Assembly: GCA_022843945.1 (NCBI GenBank)
Contig: JALHMR010000005.1
Coordinates: forward strand, 62,001-126,000
Direction: 5' to 3'
Length of the DNA: 64,000 nt
Source of the DNA: Rhodospirillaceae bacterium
GTDB lineage: Bacteria > Pseudomonadota > Alphaproteobacteria > CACIAM-22H2
The notes beneath the pieces are model-generated. The model did not search any database, was not told the origin of the DNA, and saw only the letters and a list, made by a program, of their open reading frames with translations. Both the position numbers and the translations under genes were made by a program. Positions 30,150 through 39,860 of this stretch are shown here, one piece after another (the first letter of the stretch is position 1; every line of letters starts with the position of its first letter).

Positions 30150-30953
30150 ATGACCGGCGCCGCGGCGAACGGGAGCGGGCAGGCCGGCATGACCGGCACC
30201 CGCTCCCTTTCCATTCGCGGCCTGACCAAGGAGTACGTGCGCGGCAAGCCGGTGCTGCGCGGCATCTCGCTCGACATCGCCGGCCAGGGCATCACGGCGA
30301 TCATCGGCCCGTCCGGAACCGGCAAGAGCACGCTGATCCGCTGCATCAACCGGCTGGTCGAGCCCACCGCGGGCGAGATCTGGTTCCAAGGCATGGACCT
30401 GGCCAGGTTGCGCGGCAGGTCCTTGCGCGAGGCGCGGCGGCGCATCGGCATGGTGTTCCAGGAATACAACCTGGTCGAGCGCCTGTCGGTGATGGAGAAC
30501 CTGCTCTGCGGCCGGCTCGGCTACATCTCGCCCGTCCGCGCCTGGCTGCGACGCTTCGACCCGGCGGATATCGAGCGTGCCTTCGAACTGCTCGACATCG
30601 TCGGCCTCGGCGCCTTCGCCACCCAGCGCGCCGACGCGCTGTCCGGCGGCCAGCGCCAGCGGGTAGGTATCGCCCGCGCCGTCATGCAGCGCCCCGACCT
30701 GCTGCTGGCCGACGAGCCGACCTCCTCGCTCGACCCCAAGACCTCGGTCGAGATAATGGAGCTGATGGCCGGCCTGACCGCACAGCACGACATCCCGGTT
30801 ATCCTCAACATCCATAACGTCGAGCTGGCCAAGCGCTTCGCCGCCCGCATCGTCGGCATGGCCGGCGGCCACGTGGTGTTCGACGGCCTGCCCGCCGACC
30901 TGCGCGACGATCACCTGAAGCAGATCTACGGCGGCGAGGGCTGGCTCGAGTGA
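30150..30953 (+). CDS. phnC: Phosphonate-type ABC transporter ATP-binding protein
   Basis: About 267 residues. Walker [11 protein letters not shown]-loop [12 protein letters not shown] (PhnC-typical), signature [14 protein letters not shown] and Walker [14 protein letters not shown]. It powers uptake with the two permeases downstream. Start uncertain: GTG at 30132 (overlapping the phnD stop), ATG at 30150 and ATG at 30189 are all in frame, and the conserved region begins after the last one. The stop overlaps the next start as GTGA. Confidence 0.9.
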   Translation: MTGAAANGSGQAGMTGTRSLSIRGLTKEYVRGKPVLRGISLDIAGQGITAIIGPSGTGKSTLIRCINRLVEPTAGEIWFQGMDLARLRGRSLREARRRIGMVFQEYNLVERLSVMENLLCGRLGYISPVRAWLRRFDPADIERAFELLDIVGLGAFATQRADALSGGQRQRVGIARAVMQRPDLLLADEPTSSLDPKTSVEIMELMAGLTAQHDIPVILNIHNVELAKRFAARIVGMAGGHVVFDGLPADLRDDHLKQIYGGEGWLE

Positions 30954-31750
30954 GCATCGTCCCCGCAGCCCCTGCGGCGGGCCGCCCCAACCCCTTCCCG
31001 GTCTCGTGGACGACCCGGGCGGCGTGGCTCGGCCTCGCCATCTATTCCGTCTACGCCGCCTCGCTGCTCGACGTCACCTGGGAGCGCTTCGTCTTCGGCC
31101 TGGGCAACGGCGCGCGCTTCATCGGCCGCATGCTGCCGCCCGCCTTCACCCATATGGACCTGCTGTGGAAGGGCCTGGCCGAAAGCCTGGAGATCGCGAT
31201 CATCGCCACGGTCTTCGGCATCGTTCTGTCGCTGCCGGTGGGGCTCGCCGCGTCGCGCAACCTGATGCCGATCTGGGTGAGCTGGCCGGCGCGCGCCTTC
31301 ATCGCGCTCTGCCGCTCCTTCCACCCGGTGATCGTCGCCATCCTGTTCGTCAAGGCGGTTGGCTTCGGCGCCATCGCCGGCATCCTCGCCCTGATCGTGG
31401 CTTCGGTCGGCTTCATCGCCAAGCTGTTCGCCGAGGCGATCGAGGAGATCTCGCTCAAGCAGGTCGAGGCGGTGCGCGCCACCGGCGCCTCGTTCATGAA
31501 CGTCATCTTCATGGCCGTCGTGCCCCAGGTCCTGGCGCGCTTCACCGGCTTTGCCACCTACCAGCTCGATTCCAACCTGCGCAACTCGACCATGGTCGGC
31601 ATCGTCGGCGGCGGCGGTATCGGCAGCACGCTGTTCACCGCCTTCCAGAAATTCGACTACGATTTCGTGCTCACCATCCTGCTGGCCATCATCGCCATCA
31701 TCTTCGTCGGCGAGATCCTGGCCGGCTGGGTGCGCAAGACCTTCCAGTGA
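30950..31750 (+). CDS. phnE: Phosphonate-type ABC transporter permease 1
   Basis: 266 residues with about six membrane segments and the PhnE coupling loop [20 protein letters not shown] (EAA motif). Other family features are [17 protein letters not shown] and [14 protein letters not shown] start overlapping the phnC stop. It pairs with the next permease as a heterodimer, a common variant of phosphonate transporters. Confidence 0.88.
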   Translation: MSIVPAAPAAGRPNPFPVSWTTRAAWLGLAIYSVYAASLLDVTWERFVFGLGNGARFIGRMLPPAFTHMDLLWKGLAESLEIAIIATVFGIVLSLPVGLAASRNLMPIWVSWPARAFIALCRSFHPVIVAILFVKAVGFGAIAGILALIVASVGFIAKLFAEAIEEISLKQVEAVRATGASFMNVIFMAVVPQVLARFTGFATYQLDSNLRNSTMVGIVGGGGIGSTLFTAFQKFDYDFVLTILLAIIAIIFVGEILAGWVRKTFQ

Positions 31751-31763
31751 GCCGCCCCCCGCG

Positions 31764-32561
31764 ATGATCGCCGACCAACGCCGCTGGGAACGCTTCACGC
31801 CGCGCGAGCGACTGCTGCGTTTTACCTTCTATCTGGTGGCGGTCGCCGCCTTCGTGGTCTCGGTGCAGACGGTCGAGGTCATTCCCGAATTCCTCTACGA
31901 CGCGCCCGAGCAGGTCGTCGATCTGTTTGCCCGCATGTGGCCGATGGACCTCAAGTACTACCCCAAGGCGGTGCATGCGGCGCTGATCGAGACCCTGCAT
32001 ATCGCCACCCTCGGCACCATCCTGTCGCTCGGCCTGGCACTGCCGGTCGGCATCCTCGCCGCCCGCAACGTCGTGCCCGTGACGGCCATCAACCAGTTTG
32101 CCAAGCTGGTCCTGGTGTCCTCGCGCTCGGTCAACTCCCTCGTCTGGGCCCTGCTCTTCGTCGCCGTCTTCGGACCGGGGGCGCTGGCCGGCACGCTGGC
32201 CATTGCCTTCCGCTCGATCGGCTTCGTCGGCAAGCTGTTTGGCGAGGCGCTGGAGGAGGCCAATCGCGGGCCGGTCGAGGCCCTGACCGCGGCCGGGGCG
32301 CCGTGGCCGAGCGTCTTCCTCAAGGCCTACTGGCCGCAGGTGCAGCCGGCCTTCTGGTCGATCGCGCTCTTCCGCTGGGACATCAACATCCGGGAATCGG
32401 CGGTGCTCGGCCTGGTGGGCGCCGGTGGCATCGGCGTCGCCCTCGATACGGCGCTGACCCTGCTCTACTGGGACCAGGTCGCGGTCGTGCTGGCGACCAT
32501 CTTCGCCGTGGTCATCCTCGCCGAGATCATCGTCACCACCATCCGCAGCCGCATCATTTAG
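31764..32561 (+). CDS. phnE: Phosphonate-type ABC transporter permease 2
   Basis: 265 residues with about six membrane segments. [19 protein letters not shown] and the EAA loop [19 protein letters not shown] identify a second PhnE-type permease, with [10 protein letters not shown] near the end. It follows permease 1 by 13 bp. Its last 8 bases overlap the convergent pyrophosphatase gene. No C-P lyase or phosphonatase gene accompanies the transporter in this window. Confidence 0.88.
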   Translation: MIADQRRWERFTPRERLLRFTFYLVAVAAFVVSVQTVEVIPEFLYDAPEQVVDLFARMWPMDLKYYPKAVHAALIETLHIATLGTILSLGLALPVGILAARNVVPVTAINQFAKLVLVSSRSVNSLVWALLFVAVFGPGALAGTLAIAFRSIGFVGKLFGEALEEANRGPVEALTAAGAPWPSVFLKAYWPQVQPAFWSIALFRWDINIRESAVLGLVGAGGIGVALDTALTLLYWDQVAVVLATIFAVVILAEIIVTTIRSRII

Positions 32562-33084
32562 CCTTCGCGCGGGCCATGCCGGCGATGATCAGTTCGCCGG
32601 CCTCCGCCGGATCAACCCAGCGCACGATCTTCACCCACTTGCCCTTCTCCAGGTCCTTGTAGTGCTGGAAGAAGTGGGCGATCTGCTCGGTCAGGATCGG
32701 CGGCAGGTCCTTGTAGGACGTCACCCCGCTGTAGAACGGATGCAGCTTGTCGACCGGCACGGCGACGATCTTCTCGTCGGAGCCGGCTTCATCCTCCATC
32801 AGCAGCGCGCCGATCGGCCGGCAGCGGATCACCGCGCCCGGCACCACCGGCACCTGGCCGACCACCAGCACGTCGCAGGGGTCGCCGTCCGCTGACAGGG
32901 TCTGCGGGATGAAGCCGTAATTGCCGGGATAGAACATCGCCGTGTGCAGGAAGCGGTCGACGAACATCGCACCCGATGCCTTGTCGAGCTCGTATTTCAC
33001 CGGCTCCCCGCCCTGGGGAATCTCGATGATCACGTTGATGTCGGTCGGCGGGTTCTTGCCCGCGGGAATCTTGGTGAGGTCCAT
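32554..33084 (-). CDS. ppa: Inorganic pyrophosphatase (family I)
   Basis: 176 residues. Family I pattern: [31 protein letters not shown] and the metal-binding signature [10 protein letters not shown]. It splits pyrophosphate to orthophosphate in the cytoplasm, pulling biosynthetic reactions forward. Convergent to phnE with an 8-bp overlap. Confidence 0.96.
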   Translation of the reverse strand: MDLTKIPAGKNPPTDINVIIEIPQGGEPVKYELDKASGAMFVDRFLHTAMFYPGNYGFIPQTLSADGDPCDVLVVGQVPVVPGAVIRCRPIGALLMEDEAGSDEKIVAVPVDKLHPFYSGVTSYKDLPPILTEQIAHFFQHYKDLEKGKWVKIVRWVDPAEAGELIIAGMARAKAK

Positions 33085-33207
33085 GCCGGGTTCCTGGGGT
33101 CAGGGACGCATCTTGGCCGCCCTGTCACCGGCAGCCAAGTAACCTTTCCTTAACCGTGACAGGGGAAGCTCAAGCCGAGGGTCGGGCGTAGCGTTCACGG
33201 AGGGGCC

Positions 33208-33576
33208 ATGCCTCAGGCACTGACCCGCCTGCCAGAGTTCCTGCCGGTCCTCTACAACCGGGCAGAGACGCTCGCGCCCAACGACCGGCTGGCTGCGGCA
33301 CGCCAGCAACCGGCTCTCGAACAGCGCGCCGAAGAATTTCACGCCGAGCCTCCGCGCTCCGAACTCCGTTTCAAAAAGGGCGGCGGCGGAGGGCAAGGCC
33401 CGGTCGACAACCAGGCATCGTTCACGGCCCAGCAGATCGGGCAGAACCCGCCGACCGCCGGCCTGCTGGCGGGTCGCCGGCCGCCGTTGTCCGGTTACGC
33501 CGCCTATACGACCGCAGCACGGCATGGCGATCCCAGCCAGCCGCGCAACGGACAAACGCTCGATGTCTCTATTTAG
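33208..33576 (+). CDS. Small protein of unknown function, 122 aa (paralogue of the one at 28511)
   Basis: No family recognised. Starts at an ATG with a strong GGAGGGGCC ribosome site. Charged and Gln/Pro/Gly-rich, with a Gly run (KKGGGGGQG) in the middle. The C-terminal part (SFTAQQIGQ ... AAYTTAARHGDP ... GQTLDVSI) matches the small protein at 28511 in order and spacing. It ends 6 bases before the convergent formate dehydrogenase stop. No signal peptide or membrane segment is seen. Confidence 0.65.
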   Translation: MPQALTRLPEFLPVLYNRAETLAPNDRLAAARQQPALEQRAEEFHAEPPRSELRFKKGGGGGQGPVDNQASFTAQQIGQNPPTAGLLAGRRPPLSGYAAYTTAARHGDPSQPRNGQTLDVSI

Positions 33577-33582
33577 GCGGCG

Positions 33583-36354
33583 CTACTCGGCCGCGACGGC
33601 CTGCGGCAGCTTCTCGACCTTGGCGGCGCAGTACTTGAACTCGGGGATCTTGCCGAACGGATCGAGCTGCGGGCTGGTCAGGATGTTGGCCGCGGCCTCG
33701 GCGTAGCAGAACGGGATGAAGACCATACCGCTCGGCACCGCCTCGTCGATGCGTACCGCCAGCTCGATGGCGCCGCGCCGGGTCGAGACGCGGATCGTGT
33801 CGCCGCCGCGCACGTCGAACCGGCGCATGTCCTTGGGCGACAGGCAGGCGATGGCCGACGGCTCGATCGCATCCAGCACGGTGGCACGGCGCGTCATGGC
33901 GCCGGTGTGCCAGTGCTCGAGCTGCCGCCCGGTGGTCAGGACCATCGGGTACTCGGCGTCGACCGGCTCGCCCGGCGCGGTGTACTCCGCCGGCACCAGC
34001 TTGGCGCGCTTGGTCGGCGTCGGGAACTGGCCGTCGCCGAAGACGATGTCCTCGCCGGGCTTGTCGGGCGCCGGGCAGGGATAGGTGACGACGCTTTCGC
34101 GCTCGAGCCGCTCCCAGGTGATGTTGGCGAGCGACGGCATCGCCTGCACCATTTCGGCGAAGATGTCGCGCGGATGCTTGTAGTTCCACTTGAGGCCGAG
34201 GCCATGCGCCAGATGCTGGATCAGCTCCCAGTCCTGCCGGGCCTCACCCGGCAGCGGAAGCGCGATGCGGCCGAGCTGGACCTGGCGGTTGGTATTGGTG
34301 ACCGTGCCGGTCTTCTCCGGCCAGCCCGAGGCCGGCAAGACGACATCGGCATAGTAGGCCGTCTCGGTCAGGAAGATATCCTGGACCACGAGATGCTCTA
34401 ATTTAGCCAGCGCCTCGCGGGCGTGGTGCGCGTCGGGGTCCGACATGGCCGGGTTCTCGCCCATCACGTACATGCCGCGGATCTGGCCGGCGATCGTGGC
34501 ATTGACGATCTCGACCACCGTGAGGCCGCGCTTGGGCTGGATCGGTGCGCCCCAGAGCTTCTCGTAACGGGCGCGAATCTCGTCGTTCTCCACCGACTGG
34601 TAGTCGGGCAGGAACATCGGGATGAGGCCGGCGTCCGATGCACCCTGAACATTGTTCTGGCCGCGCAGCGGATGCAGGCCTGTTCCAGGCCGCCCGACCT
34701 GACCGGTGGTCAGGGCAAGCGCAATCAGGCAGCGCGCGTTATTGGTGCCGTGGACGCTCTGCGAGATGCCCATGCCCCAGAAGATGATCGAGGCTTCGGA
34801 ACGGGCGTAGAGCCGGGCGACCTCGCGGATCACCTCGGCCTTGATGCCGCATTCCGGCTCCATCTTCTCCGGCGGATAGTCGACGATATGCGCCTTGAGC
34901 TTCTCGAAATCGTTGGTGTGCGCCTGGACATATTGCTTGTCGTACAGGTTCTCGGTCACGATGACGTTGAGCATCGCGTTGAGCAGCGCCACGTCCTTGT
35001 TGGGCTTGAACTGCAGCATGTGCGTGGCATGCCGCTTGAGCGCGTGGCCGCGCGGATCCATGACGATCAGCTTGGCACCGCGCTTGGCCGCCTGCTTGAA
35101 GAAAGTCGCGGCGACCGGATGGTTCTCGGTCGGATTGGCGCCGATGACGATGATCACCTCGGCGTCCTTGGCCGCGGTGAAGGGGGCCGTCACCGCCGCC
35201 GTGCCGATACCCTCGAACAGCGCCGATACGGATGAGGCGTGGCAGAGGCGCGTGCAGTGGTCGACGTTGTTGGTGGTGAAGCCGGTGCGCACCAGCTTCT
35301 GGAAGAGATAGGCCTCCTCGTTCGAGCCCTTGGCCGAGCCGAAGCCGGCGAGCGCGTTGCCGCCGTGCTGGTCGCGGATGCGCTTGAGGCCGGAGACGGC
35401 GCGCTCCAGCGCCTCTTCCCAGGTCGCCTTGCGGAAGTGGGTCCACGGATTGGCCGGGTCGACGACGTCGTCCGCATGCTTGGGCACGCCGTCCTTGCGG
35501 ATCAGCGGCACGGTCAGGCGCTCGGCGTTGTGGACATAGTCGAAGCCGAACCGGCCTTTGACGCACAGGCGGTTCTCGTTGGCCGGGCCGTCACGGCCTT
35601 CAACGGATAGCAGCTTGTCGTCCCGGATGTTGTAGGTGAGCTGGCAGCCCACCCCGCAATACGGGCAGACGCTGTCCACCTTGCGGTCCGGCTCCGCGGT
35701 CTTCACGCCGCGCGCGTCGAGTTCCGTCGCCGGCATCAGCGCGCCGGTCGGGCAGGCCTGGACGCATTCGCCGCAGGCGACACAGGTGCTGCCGCCCATC
35801 GGGTCGTCAAAGTCGAAGACGATCTTCTCATGATGGCCGCGGCCGGCCATGCCGATGACATCGTTGACCTGGACCTCGCGGCAGGCGCGCACACAGAGAT
35901 TGCAGTGGATGCAGGCGTCGAGATTGACGCGCATGGCCACGTGGCTGGGATCGGGCGCCGGCGCGGCGCGCTGCTCGAACCGGCTGTCGTCGACACCGAC
36001 ATCGTCGGCCCAGTTCCAGAAGCGCGAATCCGGATCGTGCGCCACTTCGCGCTCCGGCTGGTCGGCCATCAGCAGCTCGAAGACCATCTTGCGCGAGGCC
36101 TTGGCGCGCTCGCTGGCGGTCTTGACCTTCATGCCGGGTGCGGGCTTGCGGATGCAGCTCGCGGCCAGGACGCGCTCGCCCTCGACCTCGACCATGCAGG
36201 CGCGGCAGTTGCCGTCCGGCCGGTAGCCCGGCTTGGGCGTGTAGCAGAGATGCGGGATTTCGGTGCCGCGGCGGTTGGCGACCTGCCAGATCGTCTCATC
36301 CGGGCGGGCTTCGACTTCAACCCCGTCGAGCAGGAACTTGATCGGGTCGCTCAT
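33583..36354 (-). CDS. NAD-dependent formate dehydrogenase, alpha (catalytic Mo/W) subunit, FDH1 type
   Basis: 923 residues. An N-terminal [2Fe-2S] domain (CYTPKPGYRPDGNCRACMVE) is followed by a two-[4Fe-4S] ferredoxin region (CIHCNLCVRAC, CVACGECVQACPTG). Then comes the molybdopterin oxidoreductase part with its own cluster (CPYCGVGC) and the active site LCHASSV, where Cys replaces selenocysteine and is followed by His. It oxidises formate to CO2. The length and fused beta partner match Methylobacterium-type FDH1, a tungsten enzyme; the metal here is not known. Start ATG overlaps the beta-subunit stop (ATGA). Confidence 0.93.
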   Translation of the reverse strand: MSDPIKFLLDGVEVEARPDETIWQVANRRGTEIPHLCYTPKPGYRPDGNCRACMVEVEGERVLAASCIRKPAPGMKVKTASERAKASRKMVFELLMADQPEREVAHDPDSRFWNWADDVGVDDSRFEQRAAPAPDPSHVAMRVNLDACIHCNLCVRACREVQVNDVIGMAGRGHHEKIVFDFDDPMGGSTCVACGECVQACPTGALMPATELDARGVKTAEPDRKVDSVCPYCGVGCQLTYNIRDDKLLSVEGRDGPANENRLCVKGRFGFDYVHNAERLTVPLIRKDGVPKHADDVVDPANPWTHFRKATWEEALERAVSGLKRIRDQHGGNALAGFGSAKGSNEEAYLFQKLVRTGFTTNNVDHCTRLCHASSVSALFEGIGTAAVTAPFTAAKDAEVIIVIGANPTENHPVAATFFKQAAKRGAKLIVMDPRGHALKRHATHMLQFKPNKDVALLNAMLNVIVTENLYDKQYVQAHTNDFEKLKAHIVDYPPEKMEPECGIKAEVIREVARLYARSEASIIFWGMGISQSVHGTNNARCLIALALTTGQVGRPGTGLHPLRGQNNVQGASDAGLIPMFLPDYQSVENDEIRARYEKLWGAPIQPKRGLTVVEIVNATIAGQIRGMYVMGENPAMSDPDAHHAREALAKLEHLVVQDIFLTETAYYADVVLPASGWPEKTGTVTNTNRQVQLGRIALPLPGEARQDWELIQHLAHGLGLKWNYKHPRDIFAEMVQAMPSLANITWERLERESVVTYPCPAPDKPGEDIVFGDGQFPTPTKRAKLVPAEYTAPGEPVDAEYPMVLTTGRQLEHWHTGAMTRRATVLDAIEPSAIACLSPKDMRRFDVRGGDTIRVSTRRGAIELAVRIDEAVPSGMVFIPFCYAEAAANILTSPQLDPFGKIPEFKYCAAKVEKLPQAVAAE

Positions 36355-38051
36355 AGGACGTCCCCGCGGAAATGCTTGAGCACGGATTTTACCGGGTTCG
36401 ATGCCGCCTGGCCTAGGCCGCAGATCGAGGCGTCGGCCATCGCCTGGGACAGCTCGGCAATGAGGGGCTCGTCCCACTTCGGCCGAGCCATCAGTTTGAC
36501 CGCCTTCTCGGTGCCGACCCGGCACGGCGTGCATTGGCCGCAGCTCTCATCCTCGAAGAAGCGCATGAGGTTGAGCGCCACGTCCTTCATGTTGTCCTTG
36601 TCGGACAGCACGACGACCGCGTGCGAGCCAACGAAGCAGCCGTGCGCCTCGAGCATGCCGAAATCGAGCGGCAGGTTGGCCATCGTGGCCGGCAGGATGC
36701 CGCCGGAGGCGCCGCCGGGCAGGTAGCCCTTGAAGCTGTGCCCGTCGGCCATGCCGCCGCAGAACTCGTCGATCAGCTCCTGCATGGTGATGCCGGCCGG
36801 CGCCAGCTTGACGCCCGGCTTCTTCACCCGGCCCGAGACCGAGAAGGAGCGCAGGCCCTTGCGGCCGTTGCGGCCGTGGCCGGTGAACCAGGCAGCGCCC
36901 TTCTCCACCAGGTCGCGGATCCAGAACAGGGTCTCGACATTCTGCACGAGGGTGGGACGGCCAAAGAGGCCGACCTGGGCGACGTAAGGCGGGCGATGGC
37001 GCGGCAGGCCGCGCTTACCTTCGATGCTTTCGATCATTGCTGACTCTTCGCCGCAGATATAGGCGCCCGCGCCCCGCCGCAGGTGGATGCGCGTGGCCTG
37101 CGACAGGCCCGCCGCCTCGAGCTTGGCGATCTCGGCCAGCAGCATCTCGCGGATCTGCGGATACTCGTCGCGCAGGTAGATGTAGACGTCCGGCGCCTCG
37201 ACGACCCAGGCCGCGATCAGCATGCCTTCGAGGAAGCGATGCGGGTCGATCTCAAGATAGTGCCGGTCCTTGAAGGTGCCGGGCTCGCCCTCGTCGCCGT
37301 TGACGCACATCAGGCGCGGGCCGGGCTCCTTGCGCACGAGCTGCCACTTGCGGCCCGTGGGGAAGCCGGCGCCACCCATGCCACGCAGGCCGGAATCGTC
37401 GACCGCCTTGATGATGTCGTCGCGCGTCTTGCGGCCCTCGAGGCCGGCGCGCAGCAGCGCATAACCGCCATCGGCGACGTAGGCGGTGAAATCCTTGCCC
37501 GGCTTGGCCGGATGATGCGCGTGGCTGGCCAGGGCCGCATCGACCTTGGCCGGGCTCGCCTGGAACACCTGGTCGTGGCCCACGGCGCAGACCGGGGCGC
37601 GGTCGCAAGCACCCATGCAGGGGGCGCGCAGGATGCGGATCTTGTCGCCTTTGCCGTGCTTGGCCGTGAGCTCCGTCAGGAGCTTCTGGCCGCCGAACAT
37701 CTCGCAGGACAGGCTGTCGCAGACCCGCACCGTAACCGGCGGCGGCGCCTTTTCCCCTTCGCGGACGACGTCGAAATGGGCGTAGAAGGTGGCGACCTCG
37801 TAGACCTCGGCCTGGGCCAGCTTCATCTCGTACGCCAGCGCCGCCAGATGGGCCGCCGAAAGATGCCCGTAGCGGTCCTGGATCAGATGCAGGTGCTCGA
37901 TCAGCAGATCGCGCTGGCGTGAGCGCGTGCCGAGCAGGGCCTGCACGTCATCCAGCGCCTGGGGGTCGATCTGCCGGCCCTTGGGGGTCGGCCGTGCGGC
38001 CCGGCCCTTACCGCCCTGGCTATGCTTACGGATGTCCGTGGACGAACTCAT
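36351..38051 (-). CDS. NAD-dependent formate dehydrogenase, beta subunit (NuoE-NuoF fusion)
   Basis: 566 residues. The first ~165 are NuoE-like, binding [2Fe-2S] through CDSLSC and CMGAC. The rest is NuoF-like: the FMN/NADH-binding GMGGAGFPTGRKW, NGDEGEPGTFKDR, GAGAYICGEESA and the [4Fe-4S] motif CGQCTPCRVG. It passes electrons from the alpha subunit to NAD+. In many bacteria these are two genes (fdsG, fdsB); here they are one, as in Methylobacterium FDH1. A basic Lys/Arg-rich N-terminal lead of about 27 residues precedes the NuoE part. A GntR-type operator candidate lies upstream. Confidence 0.93.
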   Translation of the reverse strand: MSSSTDIRKHSQGGKGRAARPTPKGRQIDPQALDDVQALLGTRSRQRDLLIEHLHLIQDRYGHLSAAHLAALAYEMKLAQAEVYEVATFYAHFDVVREGEKAPPPVTVRVCDSLSCEMFGGQKLLTELTAKHGKGDKIRILRAPCMGACDRAPVCAVGHDQVFQASPAKVDAALASHAHHPAKPGKDFTAYVADGGYALLRAGLEGRKTRDDIIKAVDDSGLRGMGGAGFPTGRKWQLVRKEPGPRLMCVNGDEGEPGTFKDRHYLEIDPHRFLEGMLIAAWVVEAPDVYIYLRDEYPQIREMLLAEIAKLEAAGLSQATRIHLRRGAGAYICGEESAMIESIEGKRGLPRHRPPYVAQVGLFGRPTLVQNVETLFWIRDLVEKGAAWFTGHGRNGRKGLRSFSVSGRVKKPGVKLAPAGITMQELIDEFCGGMADGHSFKGYLPGGASGGILPATMANLPLDFGMLEAHGCFVGSHAVVVLSDKDNMKDVALNLMRFFEDESCGQCTPCRVGTEKAVKLMARPKWDEPLIAELSQAMADASICGLGQAASNPVKSVLKHFRGDVL

Positions 38052-38105
38052 TTAAGGACCAAAACAGGAGGCAGGCCAGGCCCGGACGCCGGCGCAGCGG
38101 ATAAG

Positions 38106-38125
38106 GTATTTTGTATACCAGACAT
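38106..38125. promoter_or_regulatory. Candidate GntR operator upstream of the formate dehydrogenase genes
   Basis: GTATTTTGTATACCAGACAT lies 55 bases ahead of the formate dehydrogenase start. It agrees at 16 of 20 positions with the reverse complement of the near-palindrome at 41437-41456 and contains a GntR-like TNGTNNACNA core. The only regulator gene nearby is the GntR/FCD gene at 41571. Confidence 0.6.
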
Positions 38126-38158
38126 GGCCGGCAGCAAAGCGACCAAAACCGCGCGGTG

Positions 38159-38665
38159 TCAGAAGCCGAAGAAGTCTTCGATCGGGCCCTTGGGCAGCGG
38201 CACCAGGAACCAGATCTCGAACATGGCAAAGAGGACGGCCGAGACGGCGATGCCAATCGCCGCGCCTTTGAGCAGCGGATAACGGCCGAAATACCACATG
38301 AACAGGGCGATATAGATCGCCGACGCCACGTAGATGCCGATCCAGCCGACGACGAGAACGTAGAAGCAGAGCGGGATCAGGACCGCCAGCACCTGGCGGA
38401 AGGCCTGCTTGGTCACGAAAGTCTTGTTGCGCTCGCCGCTGCGGATGGCGCGGACGAGATTGACGACGCTGGAAATCGCGATCATCAGGCCGATGTAGAA
38501 GGGGAAATAGCCCGAGGCCGGGCCTTCGATTTCCCGCCAACGAAAGCCCAGACGCGTGCTGTCGGTGATGACGATGGCGCTCACCACAAGAAGGAGCAAC
38601 GCCACCACGATATCCATGGTGCGCGTCGAAACCAGGCTTGGGCCGCCGTCTTCTTTATCGTGCAT
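38159..38665 (-). CDS. tctB: Tripartite tricarboxylate transporter, small membrane subunit (TctB)
   Basis: 168 residues with about four hydrophobic segments. The GPASGYFPFYIGLMI segment after the first membrane helix is the TctB hallmark. It forms the membrane complex with TctA and works with the periplasmic TctC. Gene order in transcription is tctA, tctC, tctB. The formate dehydrogenase operon starts 107 bp further on, in the same direction. Confidence 0.88.
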   Translation of the reverse strand: MHDKEDGGPSLVSTRTMDIVVALLLLVVSAIVITDSTRLGFRWREIEGPASGYFPFYIGLMIAISSVVNLVRAIRSGERNKTFVTKQAFRQVLAVLIPLCFYVLVVGWIGIYVASAIYIALFMWYFGRYPLLKGAAIGIAVSAVLFAMFEIWFLVPLPKGPIEDFFGF

Positions 38666-38736
38666 CGCCGTCTTTTCCCCCTAGAGCCGGCGTCGCCGGG
38701 CCCACGCTGGGCCCGGCGCGCCATCCGTTGCTTCGC

Positions 38737-39762
38737 TCAGTTCGTGGCGAGGAAGCCCGCTTCCTTCATCAGGTCGCGATGCAGCGTCTCGTTGGCCGCA
38801 ACCCAATTCTTGTACTGATCGCCGGTCATGAAGGTCTGGTTGAAGGCGCCTTTCTCCATGAAGTCCTTCCAGTCGGGCGTCGCCATGACCTTCTTGAACA
38901 GCTCGACGTAGTAGTTGACCTGCGCCGGGGTCACGCCCTGCGTGGTGAATACGCCGCGCAGCATCTGGTAGTCGGTGTTGACACCCGATTCCTTGCAGGT
39001 CGGGATGTCGGACCACGCCATGTCGGTGGTCACCTTGTCCTTGTAGGTGCTGCGCTGGGTGTCGAAGATGCACAGCGGACGCAGCGCGCCGGCGCGCCAC
39101 TGGGCCACCGCCTCGAGCGGATTGTTGACCGTCGAGTCGACGTGCTTGCCGACCAGCTGCACCGCCACGGCACCGCCGCCCGCGAACGGCACGTAAGTGA
39201 ACTTCTTGCCGCCCGTCAGCCGCTCAAGGGCCGCCGTGATGATCTGGTCTTCCTGCTTGGAGCCCGTGCCGCCCATCTTGAACTGGCGGTCGTTACCGGC
39301 CTTGACCGCGTTGATGTACTCGGCCGCCGTCTTGTAGGGCGCTTCGGCATTCACCCAGAGGACGAACTGGTCGAGCGCCAGCATGGCGACAGGAGTCAGG
39401 TCCTTCCAGTTGAACGGCGAGCCGGTGGCCAGCGGCGTGGTGAACAGATTCGACAGCGTGATGATGATCTTGTGCGGATCGCGCGGGCTGGCCTTCATGT
39501 CGAGGAAGCCTTCGGCGCCCGCACCGCCGGCCTTGTTGATGACGACCATCGGCTGGTTCATCAGGTTGTGCTTGGTCACAACACCCTGAACGAAGCGCGC
39601 CATCTGGTCGGCACCGCCGCCGGTCCCGGCGGGAATGACGAAGGTCACTGCCTTGGTCGGCTGCCAGGCCTGTGCCATGGCCGGCGTCGCCAGCAGGGCT
39701 CCCGCGAGAACGCCAGCGGCGAAGCCAACGACTTTCAGGGATTTCGAAGCATGTCCGATCAT
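38737..39762 (-). CDS. tctC: Tripartite tricarboxylate transporter, periplasmic binding protein (TctC/Bug family)
   Basis: 341 residues. A signal peptide (ending TPAMAQA) leads a Bug-type fold: FVIPAGTGGGADQMARF, VVINKAGGAGAEGF and FAGGGAVAVQLVGKHVD near residue 195, the usual ligand-binding loops. Bug proteins bind small carboxylates in the periplasm. Placement beside oxalate and formate genes makes oxalate or a related acid a plausible ligand, but nothing in the sequence proves it. A strong GGAGGAGGAAAC ribosome site precedes the ATG. Confidence 0.88.
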   Translation of the reverse strand: MIGHASKSLKVVGFAAGVLAGALLATPAMAQAWQPTKAVTFVIPAGTGGGADQMARFVQGVVTKHNLMNQPMVVINKAGGAGAEGFLDMKASPRDPHKIIITLSNLFTTPLATGSPFNWKDLTPVAMLALDQFVLWVNAEAPYKTAAEYINAVKAGNDRQFKMGGTGSKQEDQIITAALERLTGGKKFTYVPFAGGGAVAVQLVGKHVDSTVNNPLEAVAQWRAGALRPLCIFDTQRSTYKDKVTTDMAWSDIPTCKESGVNTDYQMLRGVFTTQGVTPAQVNYYVELFKKVMATPDWKDFMEKGAFNQTFMTGDQYKNWVAANETLHRDLMKEAGFLATN

Positions 39763-39860
39763 GTTTCCTCCTCCTCAGTGCCTTAGGGTCTATTTATCTT
39801 TTTTCTCGTTATTCCTTGGGAGCCTAACCGTGCCGAAACGGCCCGTCGACCCCTTATTGC

